DNA from: Lachnospiraceae bacterium
GTDB taxonomy: Bacteria > Bacillota > Clostridia > Lachnospirales > Lachnospiraceae
Reading direction: 5' to 3'
NCBI GenBank assembly: GCA_910576125.1
Contig: CAJTHM010000010.1
Coordinates: 1-64,000 of the forward strand
DNA: 64,000 bases
The translations under genes were made by a program, and so were the position numbers. Each line of letters opens with the position of its first letter. The first letter of the stretch is position 1. The notes under the pieces were generated by a model. It ran no database searches. It saw only the letters and a list, made by a program, of their open reading frames with translations, and was not told the origin of the DNA. Of this stretch, positions 32,516-42,542 are shown piece by piece.

Positions 32516-32543
32516 TTCCGATAGCAGAAAAGCAGGCTATAAT
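32516..32543 (+). promoter_or_regulatory. Promoter of the GPH symporter gene
   Basis: TTCCGA (32516-32521), 16 nt, TATAAT (32538-32543). The poor -35 with a perfect -10 suggests dependence on an activator, probably the AraC protein at 34081. Confidence 0.5.
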
Positions 32544-32584
32544 GATGTCACTGAACACGGATTCCAAAGAAAGGAGACAACATT

Positions 32585-34069
32585 ATGTCCAAAAAACCTA
32601 CTGCCAGCGAACTTGACGGCGTCCAATACCGCAAGGCAAAGCTCTGGCAAATCATCCTCTACGCCTGCAACGGACTGGTAGGCATGAGCGTCTACTCCCT
32701 GATCAATCTGGCAAGCTACAGCGCCAGCATCGGCTATGGAGTCACCACCATCGCCATCGGCTACATCCTGACCTGTACCCGCATCCTGGACGGGGTGACG
32801 GATCCTCTGCTGGCCTTTGTCTATGACAGGGTCAACACAAGGTTCGGAAAGCTGCGCGTCCTGCTGATTGCGGGATATCTGGTTGAGGCTTTGGGCCTGC
32901 TGTGCATGTTCGTCCTGTTCTCCAGCAAGGGCTTCGGCTGGATCGCTTTCACTCTGTTTTACATCGTGTATGTCATCGGCTATACCATCACCAACATGAC
33001 GGCCCAGACAATCCCCGCCATCATGTCCAATGACCCCAGGCAGCGCCCCACAATCGGCGTCTGGACCACCGCTTTCAATTACCTGGTGCCCATGATAATG
33101 ATGATGGTGCTGAATATGGTGCTGCTGCCCAGGTTCGGCGGGGAGTACAACCAGTCGTTTCTGTCCGCCGCCTGTATGGTCTGCCTTGTGATGGCGGCTC
33201 TGGGCACGGTTCTGGTCTGCATCGGCGTCACGGAGTTCGACAGGCCGGAATACTTCGCCGGACTGAAAAAGAAAGAGCCGCTGAAGCTGAAAGACATGGC
33301 GGAAGTGCTGGCCCACAACCGTCCCCTGCAATGCTACATAGCCTCCAACGCTTCGGACAAGATTGCCCAGCAGACGGCCAGCCAGGCTGTCATCACCACG
33401 CTGCTGTTCGGCATCGTCATAGGGAACATGGGGATTTCCACCCTGCTCACGGTCATCAGCATGATTCCCTCCATCCTGTTCGCGGCAGTGGGGGCGAAAT
33501 ACGCCGGGAAGCACGGCAGCCGGAAAGCCATTGTCACATGGACCTGGATCAGCATGGGCATTTCCCTGATTACCCTTGGATTCTTTATCATCATTGACAC
33601 CAGCCAGATTGCGGTCATGATGAGCCCGGCCATGATTCTCTATGTGCTGCTGACGCTGGCCCAGAACGGGTCCAATATGTGCATCACCACGGCCAATACC
33701 TCCTTTATGGCGGACACCATCGACTATGAGCTGGACCGCAGCGGCAGATATGTGCCCGCGGTGGTGACCGGCACCTACAGCCTGATTGACAAGATCATTA
33801 CCGCTTTCAGCGCCACGGTTGCCGCCGGTGCGGTGGCCATATTGGGCTATACCACCACCATGCCCCAGCCCGGGGAGACCTGCACCAGCGCCATTTTCTG
33901 GGTGACCATGGCAGTCAAGTTCGGCCTGCCCGTCTTTGGATGGATCTGTACGCTGGTGGCCATGCGCTTCTGCGGACTGGACAAAGAGGAGATGGTGAAT
34001 GTACAGAAGCGGATTGCCGAGAAGAAAGAACAGGCCCGCCATCAGGTCATCATGGAAAATTTGCAGTAG
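32585..34069 (+). CDS. GPH-family sugar:cation symporter
   Basis: The 494-residue protein has about 12 transmembrane helices and GPH family features: RILDGVTDPLLAFVYDR after the second helix pair, TRFGKLRVLLIAG, and DTIDYELDRSGRYVPAVVTG in the second half. GPH carriers import glycosides, pentosides or hexuronides with Na+ or H+. It is flanked by glycosidase genes, so it probably imports a plant-derived disaccharide or glycoside. AAAGGAGACAAC precedes the start. Its 3' end faces the AraC gene across 11 nt. Confidence 0.88.
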   Translation: MSKKPTASELDGVQYRKAKLWQIILYACNGLVGMSVYSLINLASYSASIGYGVTTIAIGYILTCTRILDGVTDPLLAFVYDRVNTRFGKLRVLLIAGYLVEALGLLCMFVLFSSKGFGWIAFTLFYIVYVIGYTITNMTAQTIPAIMSNDPRQRPTIGVWTTAFNYLVPMIMMMVLNMVLLPRFGGEYNQSFLSAACMVCLVMAALGTVLVCIGVTEFDRPEYFAGLKKKEPLKLKDMAEVLAHNRPLQCYIASNASDKIAQQTASQAVITTLLFGIVIGNMGISTLLTVISMIPSILFAAVGAKYAGKHGSRKAIVTWTWISMGISLITLGFFIIIDTSQIAVMMSPAMILYVLLTLAQNGSNMCITTANTSFMADTIDYELDRSGRYVPAVVTGTYSLIDKIITAFSATVAAGAVAILGYTTTMPQPGETCTSAIFWVTMAVKFGLPVFGWICTLVAMRFCGLDKEEMVNVQKRIAEKKEQARHQVIMENLQ

Positions 34070-34080
34070 GGAAAAGGGAA

Positions 34081-35301
34081 TCACTTCTGTGTTCTGCCTG
34101 CCCTTTCCCGGAATTCTATGGGGGTGCAGCCCTCGATTTCGGAAAAGACCTGGCTGAAGTAATTCCGGCTGCTGAAGCAGAGGCGTTCGGACAGCTCCCG
34201 GACGGAGATGTTTGTGCCCCGCAGCAGAACCTTGGCATGAGCGATTTTGACGTTCTTCACATAGTCATTGACGGTGAAACCGGTTTCCTCCCGGAATTTG
34301 CGGGTGAGATAATATTCCGTGTAGCCTGCCAGCTCCGCAAGGTCCCTGGCGCGGATTTTTTCCTCCAGATGGGTCTCGATGTAGTCCCGGCACTGGGCGA
34401 TGGGGGCTGACAGATTCTTCCGCTGACGGACTCTGTATACCCTCCTTACGAAATCGTCGTACATGAGCGAGGGGATGGCGCGGATTTCATCGTAGGTGCG
34501 GGCATCCTCCGCGGACTGGATGTAGGAATCCCCCAAAGAATAAGCCTCCTCCGGCGACAGGCCGCCCTCTATGGCGGCGCGGCAGACAATGGAGGTGAAG
34601 ACGATGGCAGAGGTTTTTGCCTGGCGCAGAGGATCCGGCCCGTGCACGGGGACTCCTGCGCTGAGCAGCATGGCATCGTTCAGGGCGTCCTTGTAGTTCA
34701 GGTTGCCGGTGCGCACCATATCCAACAGCGCCTGCTCCGACATCCACACCCGATGGCGGTCCCGCTTCACGTCCGGGGGCGCGGCGTCGGAAAAGGATTC
34801 CTGAATGACCGTGTCGCTGGCGTCCAGTTTTTCGCCGGTGAGGCAGAAATGGAGCATCAGCAGATACCGGGTAAAGAGGGAGTGCTGGACCACTGGCACC
34901 TTTTTGCAGGCTTCCAGCAGACGGCGCTTCAGGGCGAGGGGGATTTCACGTCCCGCGTAATGGCGCAGGCCATTTTCGATGTCCCGCATGGACACGTTGT
35001 GGGAAAAGGCAGGGCCGATTACGTAAATGTTCTGAAGCTGGTCCCCCTGGCAGAGGAAGTCCACGCCCCATATCAGGCCGAAAGAGGTGCCCACGGCCTG
35101 GGGGGGCTGCTGGCTGCCGCCGCGGCCAAGCTCCAGCGCCCGCTCCTTGCAGCCGGGCAGGGCAAAAGCCGCGTCAAAGAGGGATTCTTCGGGGCAGTTG
35201 GAATAGAGCAGATGCCCGTCCGCATGGTAGCGCCAGGTGTATACATTGCCGCCGCAGCAGAGCAATTCCTGAAAAAGAGCCATGTTGTGCAGGATGTCCA
35301 T
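34081..35301 (-). CDS. AraC-family transcriptional activator
   Basis: The 406-residue protein ends in two AraC helix-turn-helices (ARDLAELAGYTEYYLTRKFR and SVRELSERLCFSSRNYFSQV, then CTPIEFR; residues about 310-400). The N-terminal 300 residues are a sensor of the helical/GAF-like type seen in Lachnospiraceae AraC proteins, with no membrane segments. It lies between the symporter and GH2 genes and is divergent from GH2. It probably activates the glycoside cluster in response to a sugar. Confidence 0.85.
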   Translation of the reverse strand: MDILHNMALFQELLCCGGNVYTWRYHADGHLLYSNCPEESLFDAAFALPGCKERALELGRGGSQQPPQAVGTSFGLIWGVDFLCQGDQLQNIYVIGPAFSHNVSMRDIENGLRHYAGREIPLALKRRLLEACKKVPVVQHSLFTRYLLMLHFCLTGEKLDASDTVIQESFSDAAPPDVKRDRHRVWMSEQALLDMVRTGNLNYKDALNDAMLLSAGVPVHGPDPLRQAKTSAIVFTSIVCRAAIEGGLSPEEAYSLGDSYIQSAEDARTYDEIRAIPSLMYDDFVRRVYRVRQRKNLSAPIAQCRDYIETHLEEKIRARDLAELAGYTEYYLTRKFREETGFTVNDYVKNVKIAHAKVLLRGTNISVRELSERLCFSSRNYFSQVFSEIEGCTPIEFRERAGRTQK

Positions 35302-35348
35302 GGGGCACCTCCGTTTCTTTCATGATAAAATAAGCATTCCATAATATC

Positions 35349-35488
35349 GTGCGCATAAGCGCACATGAAACCAGAAGTTGACACAATGTTTTTCTGTGTC
35401 AATATTGTACCATGACTAAAGTGCACTCATGGTATAGATGGCCATTCGGCCGTTCCATGCCACGAATATGGACTTATTATACCATATT
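35349..35488. promoter_or_regulatory. Divergent control region between AraC and GH2 genes
   Basis: The 226 nt spacer holds three inverted repeats: GTGCGC-ATAA-GCGCAC (35349-35364), TTGACACA...TGTGTCAA (35378-35402) whose left arm is also a TTGACA-type -35, and AATATGG...CCATATT (35465-35488). These are candidate operators for the AraC protein or another regulator. Confidence 0.5.
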
Positions 35489-35527
35489 ACGTTAAAATTT
35501 TATATATCGGGAAAAGGAGAAATTTGT

Positions 35528-37819
35528 ATGAGAAAAGTCATATCGTTGAATGAAAACTGGGATTTTTTCCAGAATGGTAACAGCACGCCGGTGACGCTGC
35601 CCCATACCTGGAACGCAGTGGACGGTCAGGACGGCGGAAATGATTATTACAGGGGCGTCTGCAGATATGTGCGCCGGCTGGAAAAGCCTGCCATGGAAGC
35701 CGGGGAGAGGGTCTTCCTGGAGATAAAAGGCGCCGCCATGTCTGCCCGGGTCATGCTCAACGGAGAAGTCCTGGAAAGCCATCAGGGCGGCTATTCCGCT
35801 TTCCGGGTGGAGCTGACGAGACATTTAAAGGACCAAAACGAACTGGAGATTTCTGTGGACAACAGCGACAATGACAGCGTCTATCCCCAGAAAGCGGATT
35901 TCACCTTTTACGGCGGGCTGTACCGGGATGTGAATCTGATTATTGTGCCCCAGGTGCATTTTGACCTTTCCTACTGCGGCGCGCCCGGCATCAAGGTGAC
36001 CCCGGTGGTGGATCTGGAGAAAAAGTCGGCCCATGTGACTGTGGAGACCTGGCAGACAGGGCCGGGGAAAGTGACAGTGACCCTGGAGGGAGGAGACGGG
36101 TCAGGCGCGGAGGGCCATGGAGAGAACGGGGAAGCGTGGGGCCGGACTGGCAGGAACGGTCAGGTGAAAGGCGGCAGGACTCAGATGGTAGTACCCGCGG
36201 ACGGCCATGCCACGGCGGAATTTGAAATAGAAAACGTCCATCTCTGGGACGGCACGGAAGACCCCTATCTGTACAAAGTCACCGCGGTTCTGGACAGCGG
36301 TGATGAGGTGAGCGCCCGCTTTGGCTGCCGCTCCTTTGAGATAGACGCGCAGAAAGGCTTCCTGCTGAACGGACGCAGCTATCCCCTGCGGGGCGTGAGC
36401 CGCCATCAGGACTGCAAAGGGGAAGGCAATGCGCTGACAATGGAACACCACAGATGGGACATGGAAATTGTCCGGGAGCTGGGGGCCAATACCCTGCGCC
36501 TGGCTCATTACCAGCACGCCCAGGAATTCTATGATCTGTGCGATGAGAACGGCATTATCGTGTGGGCGGAGATTCCCTATATCACCATGCATATGAAGAA
36601 TGGCCGGGAGAACACGCTGCGTCAGATGGAGGAGCTCATCGCCCAGTGCTACAACCATCCCTCCATAGCGGTCTGGGGGCTGAGCAATGAAATCACGGCG
36701 GCCAGCGCTGTCAATGAGGATTTATTGGAAAATCATAGATTATTAAACGATTTATGCCACAAAATGGACGCCACGCGCCATACCACCATGGCGAACGTGT
36801 TCATGCTGGAGACGGACAGCCCTATTTTGGAGATTCCCGATGTGAACAGCTATAATCTGTATTTCGGCTGGTACCTGGGCGAGCTGGAACAGAATGACGA
36901 ATTTTTTGACGAATATCATGAAAAATATCCCAACCGTCCCATAGGCTTCTCCGAGTACGGAGCGGATGCCAACCCGGCGTTCCAGTCCGGCAGGCCGGAA
37001 AAGGGAGACTATACGGAAAGCTACCAGGCGCTGTACCATGAGCACATGTTGGAGATGATTGAAAAGCGCCCCTGGCTGTGGGCCACCCATGTGTGGAACC
37101 TGTTCGACTTCGCGGCGGACGGCCGGGACGAGGGCGGCAAGCACGGCGAGAACCAGAAAGGCCTGGTCACCTTTGACCGAAAGACGAGAAAAGATGCCTT
37201 TTACCTGTACAAGGCGGCATGGAACCCGGAGCCCATGGTGCATATCTGCGGCCGCCGGTATATAGACCGGGCGGAGGATGTGACAGAGGTCAAGGTGTAT
37301 TCCAATGGAGAGGAAGTGGCGCTGTATGTGGACGGAACTCTTTTCCATACCCTGAAAGGCCGCCGGGTATTCCGTTTCCGGGTGCCCATTTCGGGAGAAC
37401 ACCGCATCCGGGCCCATGCCCGGTTCCGGGGAGATGCGGAGGAAACGGATGCCGTCACCGTGCGCAGGGTGCAGACCGAAAACCCGACGTACAGATTCGC
37501 GAAGAAGCAGGATGTGGTCAACTGGTTCGATCAGGATGAACTTGACCCGGAGTGCTTTTCCGTCTCCGATACGCTGGCGGACCTGCGTGCCAACCCGGAG
37601 GCGGGAGCTATCGTGAACCGGATGATGGAGAAAGGCGCGGCCTCCAGAGGCGATGTGGCCGCCGCCGTGAAAGACAATCCCGGATTGCAGCGGATGATGG
37701 GCAGGATGACTTTGATCAGCCTGCTGAAACAGGCCGGTAATATAGATGAGGAAAGCATCCGGCAGCTGAACCGCGTCCTCCAGGGAATCCGGAAAGCCGG
37801 AAAACAGGAAGACTGCTGA
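35528..37819 (+). CDS. GH2 beta-galactosidase/glucuronidase-type enzyme with extra C-terminal helices
   Basis: The 763-residue protein has the GH2 order: jelly-roll (about 1-150), immunoglobulin-like (about 150-280) and TIM barrel with acid/base Glu388 in WGLSNE and nucleophile Glu476 in GFSEYG. Residues about 660-763 form an added helical tail (NRMMEKGAASRGDV, NPGLQRMMGRMTLISLLKQA). The start at 35528 has GAAAAGGAG upstream. A charged Gly-rich insertion (about 188-217) interrupts the second domain. The substrate may be a beta-galactoside or glucuronide. Confidence 0.87.
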   Translation: MRKVISLNENWDFFQNGNSTPVTLPHTWNAVDGQDGGNDYYRGVCRYVRRLEKPAMEAGERVFLEIKGAAMSARVMLNGEVLESHQGGYSAFRVELTRHLKDQNELEISVDNSDNDSVYPQKADFTFYGGLYRDVNLIIVPQVHFDLSYCGAPGIKVTPVVDLEKKSAHVTVETWQTGPGKVTVTLEGGDGSGAEGHGENGEAWGRTGRNGQVKGGRTQMVVPADGHATAEFEIENVHLWDGTEDPYLYKVTAVLDSGDEVSARFGCRSFEIDAQKGFLLNGRSYPLRGVSRHQDCKGEGNALTMEHHRWDMEIVRELGANTLRLAHYQHAQEFYDLCDENGIIVWAEIPYITMHMKNGRENTLRQMEELIAQCYNHPSIAVWGLSNEITAASAVNEDLLENHRLLNDLCHKMDATRHTTMANVFMLETDSPILEIPDVNSYNLYFGWYLGELEQNDEFFDEYHEKYPNRPIGFSEYGADANPAFQSGRPEKGDYTESYQALYHEHMLEMIEKRPWLWATHVWNLFDFAADGRDEGGKHGENQKGLVTFDRKTRKDAFYLYKAAWNPEPMVHICGRRYIDRAEDVTEVKVYSNGEEVALYVDGTLFHTLKGRRVFRFRVPISGEHRIRAHARFRGDAEETDAVTVRRVQTENPTYRFAKKQDVVNWFDQDELDPECFSVSDTLADLRANPEAGAIVNRMMEKGAASRGDVAAAVKDNPGLQRMMGRMTLISLLKQAGNIDEESIRQLNRVLQGIRKAGKQEDC

Positions 37820-37924
37820 AATCAGGCCGTGCGCTTCCCGGATTGGCCCGCGTCCTTATGCATGGAGAAGAAGTTCTCCGAGACAGGAGATAGTGAACGA
37901 AAAAATGATGAGGAGGAAGCAGAA

Positions 37925-38800
37925 ATGCCTATAAAAGCAGTACAACAGTTCATGCTGGGCACCGTGATGAACACGGAGGCCCAGGCAGCGGACACCATGC
38001 GGAAAATGAAAGCCGCCGGATATGACGGCATCGAACTGTGCGGCTTTATGCTGCATCCTGCCGGATTTCTGGTAAAAATGATGACAAAGGCCGCCGGGAT
38101 GCCTGTAGGAAACGGCGGAAAGCTGGACTGGCCCGGACTGGTGAAAGAAAGCGGCCTGAAAGTGGTGTCGGTCCATCAGGATCTGGGAAGTGTGGAGCGG
38201 GATCCGGCTGCCGTCAGTGAGGAAGCCAGGAAATTCGGCACAGAAAAAATCGTCATCACAGGCATGTACCGGTTTTCCTATGGGGATGCCCAGGCAGTCA
38301 AAGGGCTGGCAGAGCGGCTGAACCAGGCGGGCAGGGCGCTTAAAAAGGAGGGAATCCAGCTGCTCTACCACAACCACAACTGCGAATTCCTGAAAGTCTC
38401 CCCGAAGCAGAACGCCTATCAGCTGTTATTGGAGGAGACGGACCCGGAGACCGTGAATTTTGAGTTCGACAGCTATTGGTGCGCCGAATGCGGGGAAAAT
38501 CCTCTGGCCGTGATGGATATGCTGGGAAAGCGCATGAAGCTGTGGCATATCAATGACCGGGGAACCCGCATGCAAGGTCCGGCCATGACGCCCATCCTAA
38601 AAAGCGACAGCATGGAGCTGGGATATGGGAGCATGCCCCTGGAGGCCCTTACAGAGAAAGCCGGGAGCATCGGTATAGATGCGGTGATACTGGAGAGCCA
38701 CAGGAACTGGATTGACAAAAGTCCGGTGAAAAGTTTTGAGTACAGCGCTGAATTTTTGAACGCGCATTTTTATACGGAAGACCGCCGGAATTTACAGTAA
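37925..38800 (+). CDS. Xylose-isomerase-like TIM-barrel protein
   Basis: The 291-residue protein has the AP-endonuclease-2/sugar epimerase TIM-barrel pattern: AAGYDGIELCGFM, LKVVSVHQDL, LLYHNHNCEF, FEFDSYWCAECGENP, MKLWHINDRG and DAVILESHRNW, with metal-binding Glu, Asp and His. Such proteins isomerise sugars or keto-sugars. The start at 37925 has ATGAGGAGGAAGC upstream. It lies in the GH2-GH78 transcription unit. Confidence 0.82.
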   Translation: MPIKAVQQFMLGTVMNTEAQAADTMRKMKAAGYDGIELCGFMLHPAGFLVKMMTKAAGMPVGNGGKLDWPGLVKESGLKVVSVHQDLGSVERDPAAVSEEARKFGTEKIVITGMYRFSYGDAQAVKGLAERLNQAGRALKKEGIQLLYHNHNCEFLKVSPKQNAYQLLLEETDPETVNFEFDSYWCAECGENPLAVMDMLGKRMKLWHINDRGTRMQGPAMTPILKSDSMELGYGSMPLEALTEKAGSIGIDAVILESHRNWIDKSPVKSFEYSAEFLNAHFYTEDRRNLQ

Positions 38801-38890
38801 AATAAGCAAAGGTATCTTGCCAGCGGTCTGTAGTCGGGATTCGCGGCGGATTTTACTGGCGCACAGCATAGAATCAGGAGGTAAGAAACG

Positions 38891-41608
38891 ATGGATGCAA
38901 TCCGTCTGAGAACAGAATATATGGAGAATCCTTTAGGCATAGATATCCGCAGGCCCTGTCTGTCCTGGAACTGCAGCGGCGGGATACGGCAGACCGCCTA
39001 TGAAATCCAGGCATCTTCCGGGGGCCGGGTCATCTGGGACAGCGGCAAGGTGAGCTCCGGCAGGATGCAAGAGATGTTTGGACAGGAGACGGAGAGCAGA
39101 CAGCGCGTCTTCTGGAAAGTGCGCCTGTGGGATGAGGAGGACAGGGCAGGAGACTGGAGCGAAGAGGCATTCTTTGAGATGGGGCTCCTGGAGAGGGAGC
39201 AGTTTACGGCGAAATGGATCAACCCGGAGCTTGTCTGCAATCCGGAGGAGCACAAACCGGCAAGCTACCTGCGGAAATCATTCCTGGTGGAAAAAAAGGG
39301 GGAGGCCAGGCTCTACATCACCTGTCACGGCCTGTACGAAGCGGCCTTGAACGGAAAGCGGATAGGGGATTTCGTGCTGGCGCCCGGCACCTCCACTTAT
39401 GATAAGAAGCTGGTCTACCAGACTTATGATGTGACAGAACTGGTGAGAGAGGGGGAGAATCAGGTACAGGTCATCCTGGGGGACGGCTGGTACCGCAGCT
39501 GCTCTGGCGTGGATGGGGACAGGAATCTGTATGGGGAGGACGTGGCCCTGTATTTTCAGCTGGAGATAGACGGCAGGCCGGTGTGCGTCTCCGACGAGAG
39601 CTGGGAGGCCTCTCAGGCGGGGCCCATTCGGGAAAACGATATGCAGCAGGGAGAAGTGGTGGACGGCAGACTGGAGGAAATAGAGGGCTACCACGGTGTG
39701 GACGAGGAAAATTTCGGGGTGGAGAATCTTAGCTGCTCCAACTGCGTGCCTGTGGTGGAGGCGGAGCGTTTTGAGGGACGGATCATTCGGACGCCCAATG
39801 GGGAGACGGTGATTGACTATGGGCAGAATCTGGCGGGATATATAGAATTTACCGTCAATGCCCGTGCGGGAGAACGTATTGTGCTGACCCATGGGGAGAC
39901 TTTGGATGAAAACGGCAATTTCACCGCGGAGAATTTTCAGGACAGGGAGCGCCACAAGGAAAACGGGGTCAGCCAGAGAGTAGTCTATATCTGCAAAGAG
40001 GGCCTGAACCATTACAAATCCAGGTTCACTATCTGGGGATTCCGGTATGCAAAAGTGGAGACGGATGCGGATCTGTCCTCTGCGAAGTTCGAGTCCATCG
40101 CGGTGTATTCCCGGATGGAGCAGCTGGGATATTTTACATGTTCTCATCAGGCCGTTAATAAATTAGTGGAAAACAGTATCTGGAGCCAGAAGTCCAATTT
40201 CTGCGATGTGCCCACAGACTGCCCCACCAGAGAGCGGGCGGCCTGGACAGGGGATATGGGAGTGTTCGCCGACACAGGCATCTATCTGGAAGACTGCTAT
40301 CCTGTAATACGGAAGTGGCTGGGTGAGTGCAGGCTGAATCAATATGAGGATGGAAAAGTGGCGAATATCGCGCCCAGGAATAATGTCCCCAGCTTCTTCT
40401 CGAAACTTCTGGCAGGCTCTGTGGGCTGGGGGGACGCGTGTATCATTGTGCCTTATACGCTGTATCAGAGATATGGGGACGCCAGGATTCTGGAGGAGAA
40501 TTACGACATGATGCGCAGATGGTACGCCTATCTGGAGAGCCGGGCGGGGCAGAAAGCAGCGCACGGGGCACAGGAATCTTCCGATTTACAGAATGCAGCC
40601 CAGAAGAGCGCAAGGCCTTTAGAGCCGGAACAGAAAGTGATGCCATCCTTTGACCCGTCGCAGATACCGGAGGAGTACCGGGCCATGGTGGCCAACATGC
40701 CGAAAGAGAAGCTGGCAGAGATGATGAAAAAGTTCCGGAAGACGGATGGGAAAGATGGGATGGACAAAACGGACAGAACGGCAGAAGAGAATCCCTTTGC
40801 GGCATATGCCATAGAGACAGGAGTGGACTACGGAGAGTGGTGCGAGCCGGATGTAGAGAGCACCGAGGTCATGCGGACGCCCCAGGGGAAAGTGGCCACA
40901 GCCTATTTTGCCAGGTCAGGGCGCATGCTGGCTGAAATCGCGGAAATCCTGGGCAGGAAAGAGGATGCGGACAGGTACCGGGAGATTTCCGAAAAGGCAG
41001 CAGGCGCATTCCGCCATATGGCTACAGAGAACGGCAGAATCCATTCCCGCAGGCAGGCGGAGTATGTGCGGGCTATCTCCTTTGGCCTATTAGAAGAGAC
41101 AGAAAAGAAACAGGCTGCGGCAGATCTGAATGAGCTGGTGGTGAAGAACGATTATCATCTGAACACAGGATTCCTGTCTACGCCTTACCTCTGCGCTGTG
41201 CTGGCGGAGGGAGGCTATGTGGAGACCGCCTATAAGCTGCTTCTGCAGGATACCAGCCCCGGCTGGCTCTATGCGGTAAAGAAAGGAGCCACCACCATCT
41301 GGGAGACATGGGACGGTGCGGCCTCTCTGAACCATTATTCCTACGGAGCCATATGCGGCTGGCTCTTTGCCGGTGTGTGCGGCATCCGGCTGAAACAGGG
41401 AAAGATTACCATACAGCCCACGCCCCATAAGTCCCTGCAGTACGCCAGGGCATCCTATCTGTCCCCGGTGGGAGAGATAATCAGCGCCTGGAGGTACGAG
41501 GGAGAGAAAGTGATATACGAGATAGAGATACCCTCCAATGCAGAAGCCGACGTGGTTCTGCCGGACGGCAGGCAGGAACATCTGGCGGCGGGCAGGTATT
41601 GCCTGTAG
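38891..41608 (+). CDS. GH78 alpha-L-rhamnosidase with helical insertion
   Basis: The 905-residue protein has the GH78 layout: N-terminal beta-sandwich domains (about 1-350) and an (alpha/alpha)6 barrel with the catalytic segment DCPTRERAAWTGDMG at about 443-457, and GATTIWETWDGAASLNHYSY late. Residues about 553-640 are an insertion rich in Lys, Met, Ala and Asp (YRAMVANMPKEKLAEMMKKF). It frees rhamnose from plant glycosides such as flavonoid rutinosides or pectic oligomers. No signal peptide is seen. AGGAGGTAAGAAACG precedes the start. Confidence 0.9.
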   Translation: MDAIRLRTEYMENPLGIDIRRPCLSWNCSGGIRQTAYEIQASSGGRVIWDSGKVSSGRMQEMFGQETESRQRVFWKVRLWDEEDRAGDWSEEAFFEMGLLEREQFTAKWINPELVCNPEEHKPASYLRKSFLVEKKGEARLYITCHGLYEAALNGKRIGDFVLAPGTSTYDKKLVYQTYDVTELVREGENQVQVILGDGWYRSCSGVDGDRNLYGEDVALYFQLEIDGRPVCVSDESWEASQAGPIRENDMQQGEVVDGRLEEIEGYHGVDEENFGVENLSCSNCVPVVEAERFEGRIIRTPNGETVIDYGQNLAGYIEFTVNARAGERIVLTHGETLDENGNFTAENFQDRERHKENGVSQRVVYICKEGLNHYKSRFTIWGFRYAKVETDADLSSAKFESIAVYSRMEQLGYFTCSHQAVNKLVENSIWSQKSNFCDVPTDCPTRERAAWTGDMGVFADTGIYLEDCYPVIRKWLGECRLNQYEDGKVANIAPRNNVPSFFSKLLAGSVGWGDACIIVPYTLYQRYGDARILEENYDMMRRWYAYLESRAGQKAAHGAQESSDLQNAAQKSARPLEPEQKVMPSFDPSQIPEEYRAMVANMPKEKLAEMMKKFRKTDGKDGMDKTDRTAEENPFAAYAIETGVDYGEWCEPDVESTEVMRTPQGKVATAYFARSGRMLAEIAEILGRKEDADRYREISEKAAGAFRHMATENGRIHSRRQAEYVRAISFGLLEETEKKQAAADLNELVVKNDYHLNTGFLSTPYLCAVLAEGGYVETAYKLLLQDTSPGWLYAVKKGATTIWETWDGAASLNHYSYGAICGWLFAGVCGIRLKQGKITIQPTPHKSLQYARASYLSPVGEIISAWRYEGEKVIYEIEIPSNAEADVVLPDGRQEHLAAGRYCL

Positions 41609-41656
41609 AGCTTGTAAGGACTGGCAAAAGCGTGCATGTGCCATACCCCTTGGGCC

Positions 41657-42472
41657 TCACGACCCGCTGGATTTATAATGCCGAACTCCGCATCTCCAGA
41701 GCAGATAACAGGGAATCAGGAAAAGCGCTGCGGCAAAGGGCAGGAAAGCGTACCGGATTTCCTCCCGCCTGCCCAGCACGTAGAGGAGCGGATAATACTG
41801 CACCAGAGCGAAAGGGATGATGAAAGTCAGTACCCATAAGACGCCTTTCCCATAAATGTCCACAGGATACTTGCCGTGCTCGTTGAGCCCAAAGGTAAAG
41901 ATATTGGTGAATTCCAGTCCATCCAGGAAGAAGAAGCTCAGCGCCGCCTGTATCAGGAAAATCCCGCTGAACAATGTGCAGCCTCCGGCCAGCATGAAAA
42001 CCACAGTGGCAATCTTCAGCGGCGTCCAGCGGATGCCGCTGGCGGTAACGGCATAGACGAGGATGACCACGGCCTGTAGTACTCTGGTGAAGCGCTCTAT
42101 ATCCAGCTGGGTGCCCAGAATCTGCAGCAGCAGGCTGCGGGGGCGCAGCATCACCCTGTCGAACTCCCCCCGGCGGACCATGCCGGGAAAAGACTCCAGG
42201 CCCCTGGCGCAGATTTCCGCCAGGGAGAATGACATCAGCACGATGGAATAGCACAGGAGCACTTCCTGAAAGGTATAGCCCTTTACATGGGAAAAGCGCC
42301 GGAACATGAAAAAGACGCTTAAGAACACGGTAAAGGACGCAAAGAATGACCCCAGGGAAATCATGAAAAAGGATTTTTTATACTGCATTTTGCTCCGCAG
42401 GATAATGGACAGGTAGTGGCAGTACAGCCGCAGGGCGCCTGTCCCTTTTGTGTCTGTGTTTTTTGTATGCAT
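41657..42472 (-). CDS. ABC-2 permease (DUF990 type), second subunit
   Basis: The 271-residue protein has six hydrophobic segments and the pattern of ABC-2 permeases formerly DUF990: LESFPGMVRRGEFDRVMLRP and NIFTFGLNEHGKYPVDIYGK. It pairs with the permease and ATPase encoded just upstream on the same strand. Such triads export unknown compounds. The stop lies near the 3' end of the converging GH78 gene. Confidence 0.8.
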   Translation of the reverse strand: MHTKNTDTKGTGALRLYCHYLSIILRSKMQYKKSFFMISLGSFFASFTVFLSVFFMFRRFSHVKGYTFQEVLLCYSIVLMSFSLAEICARGLESFPGMVRRGEFDRVMLRPRSLLLQILGTQLDIERFTRVLQAVVILVYAVTASGIRWTPLKIATVVFMLAGGCTLFSGIFLIQAALSFFFLDGLEFTNIFTFGLNEHGKYPVDIYGKGVLWVLTFIIPFALVQYYPLLYVLGRREEIRYAFLPFAAALFLIPCYLLWRCGVRHYKSSGS

Positions 42473-42542
42473 ATCGGCTCCTATCCGGGACAGTCAGTCC
42501 CTGTCTGAAATATTCTCGTATCGTTCGGAAAAAGGCTTGAAG

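Noticed and set aside
32537..34084. Long minus-strand frame (515 codons) over the symporter gene
   Set aside because: It is His/Gln/Gly-rich with no domain and mirrors the codon pattern of the real GPH symporter on the plus strand.
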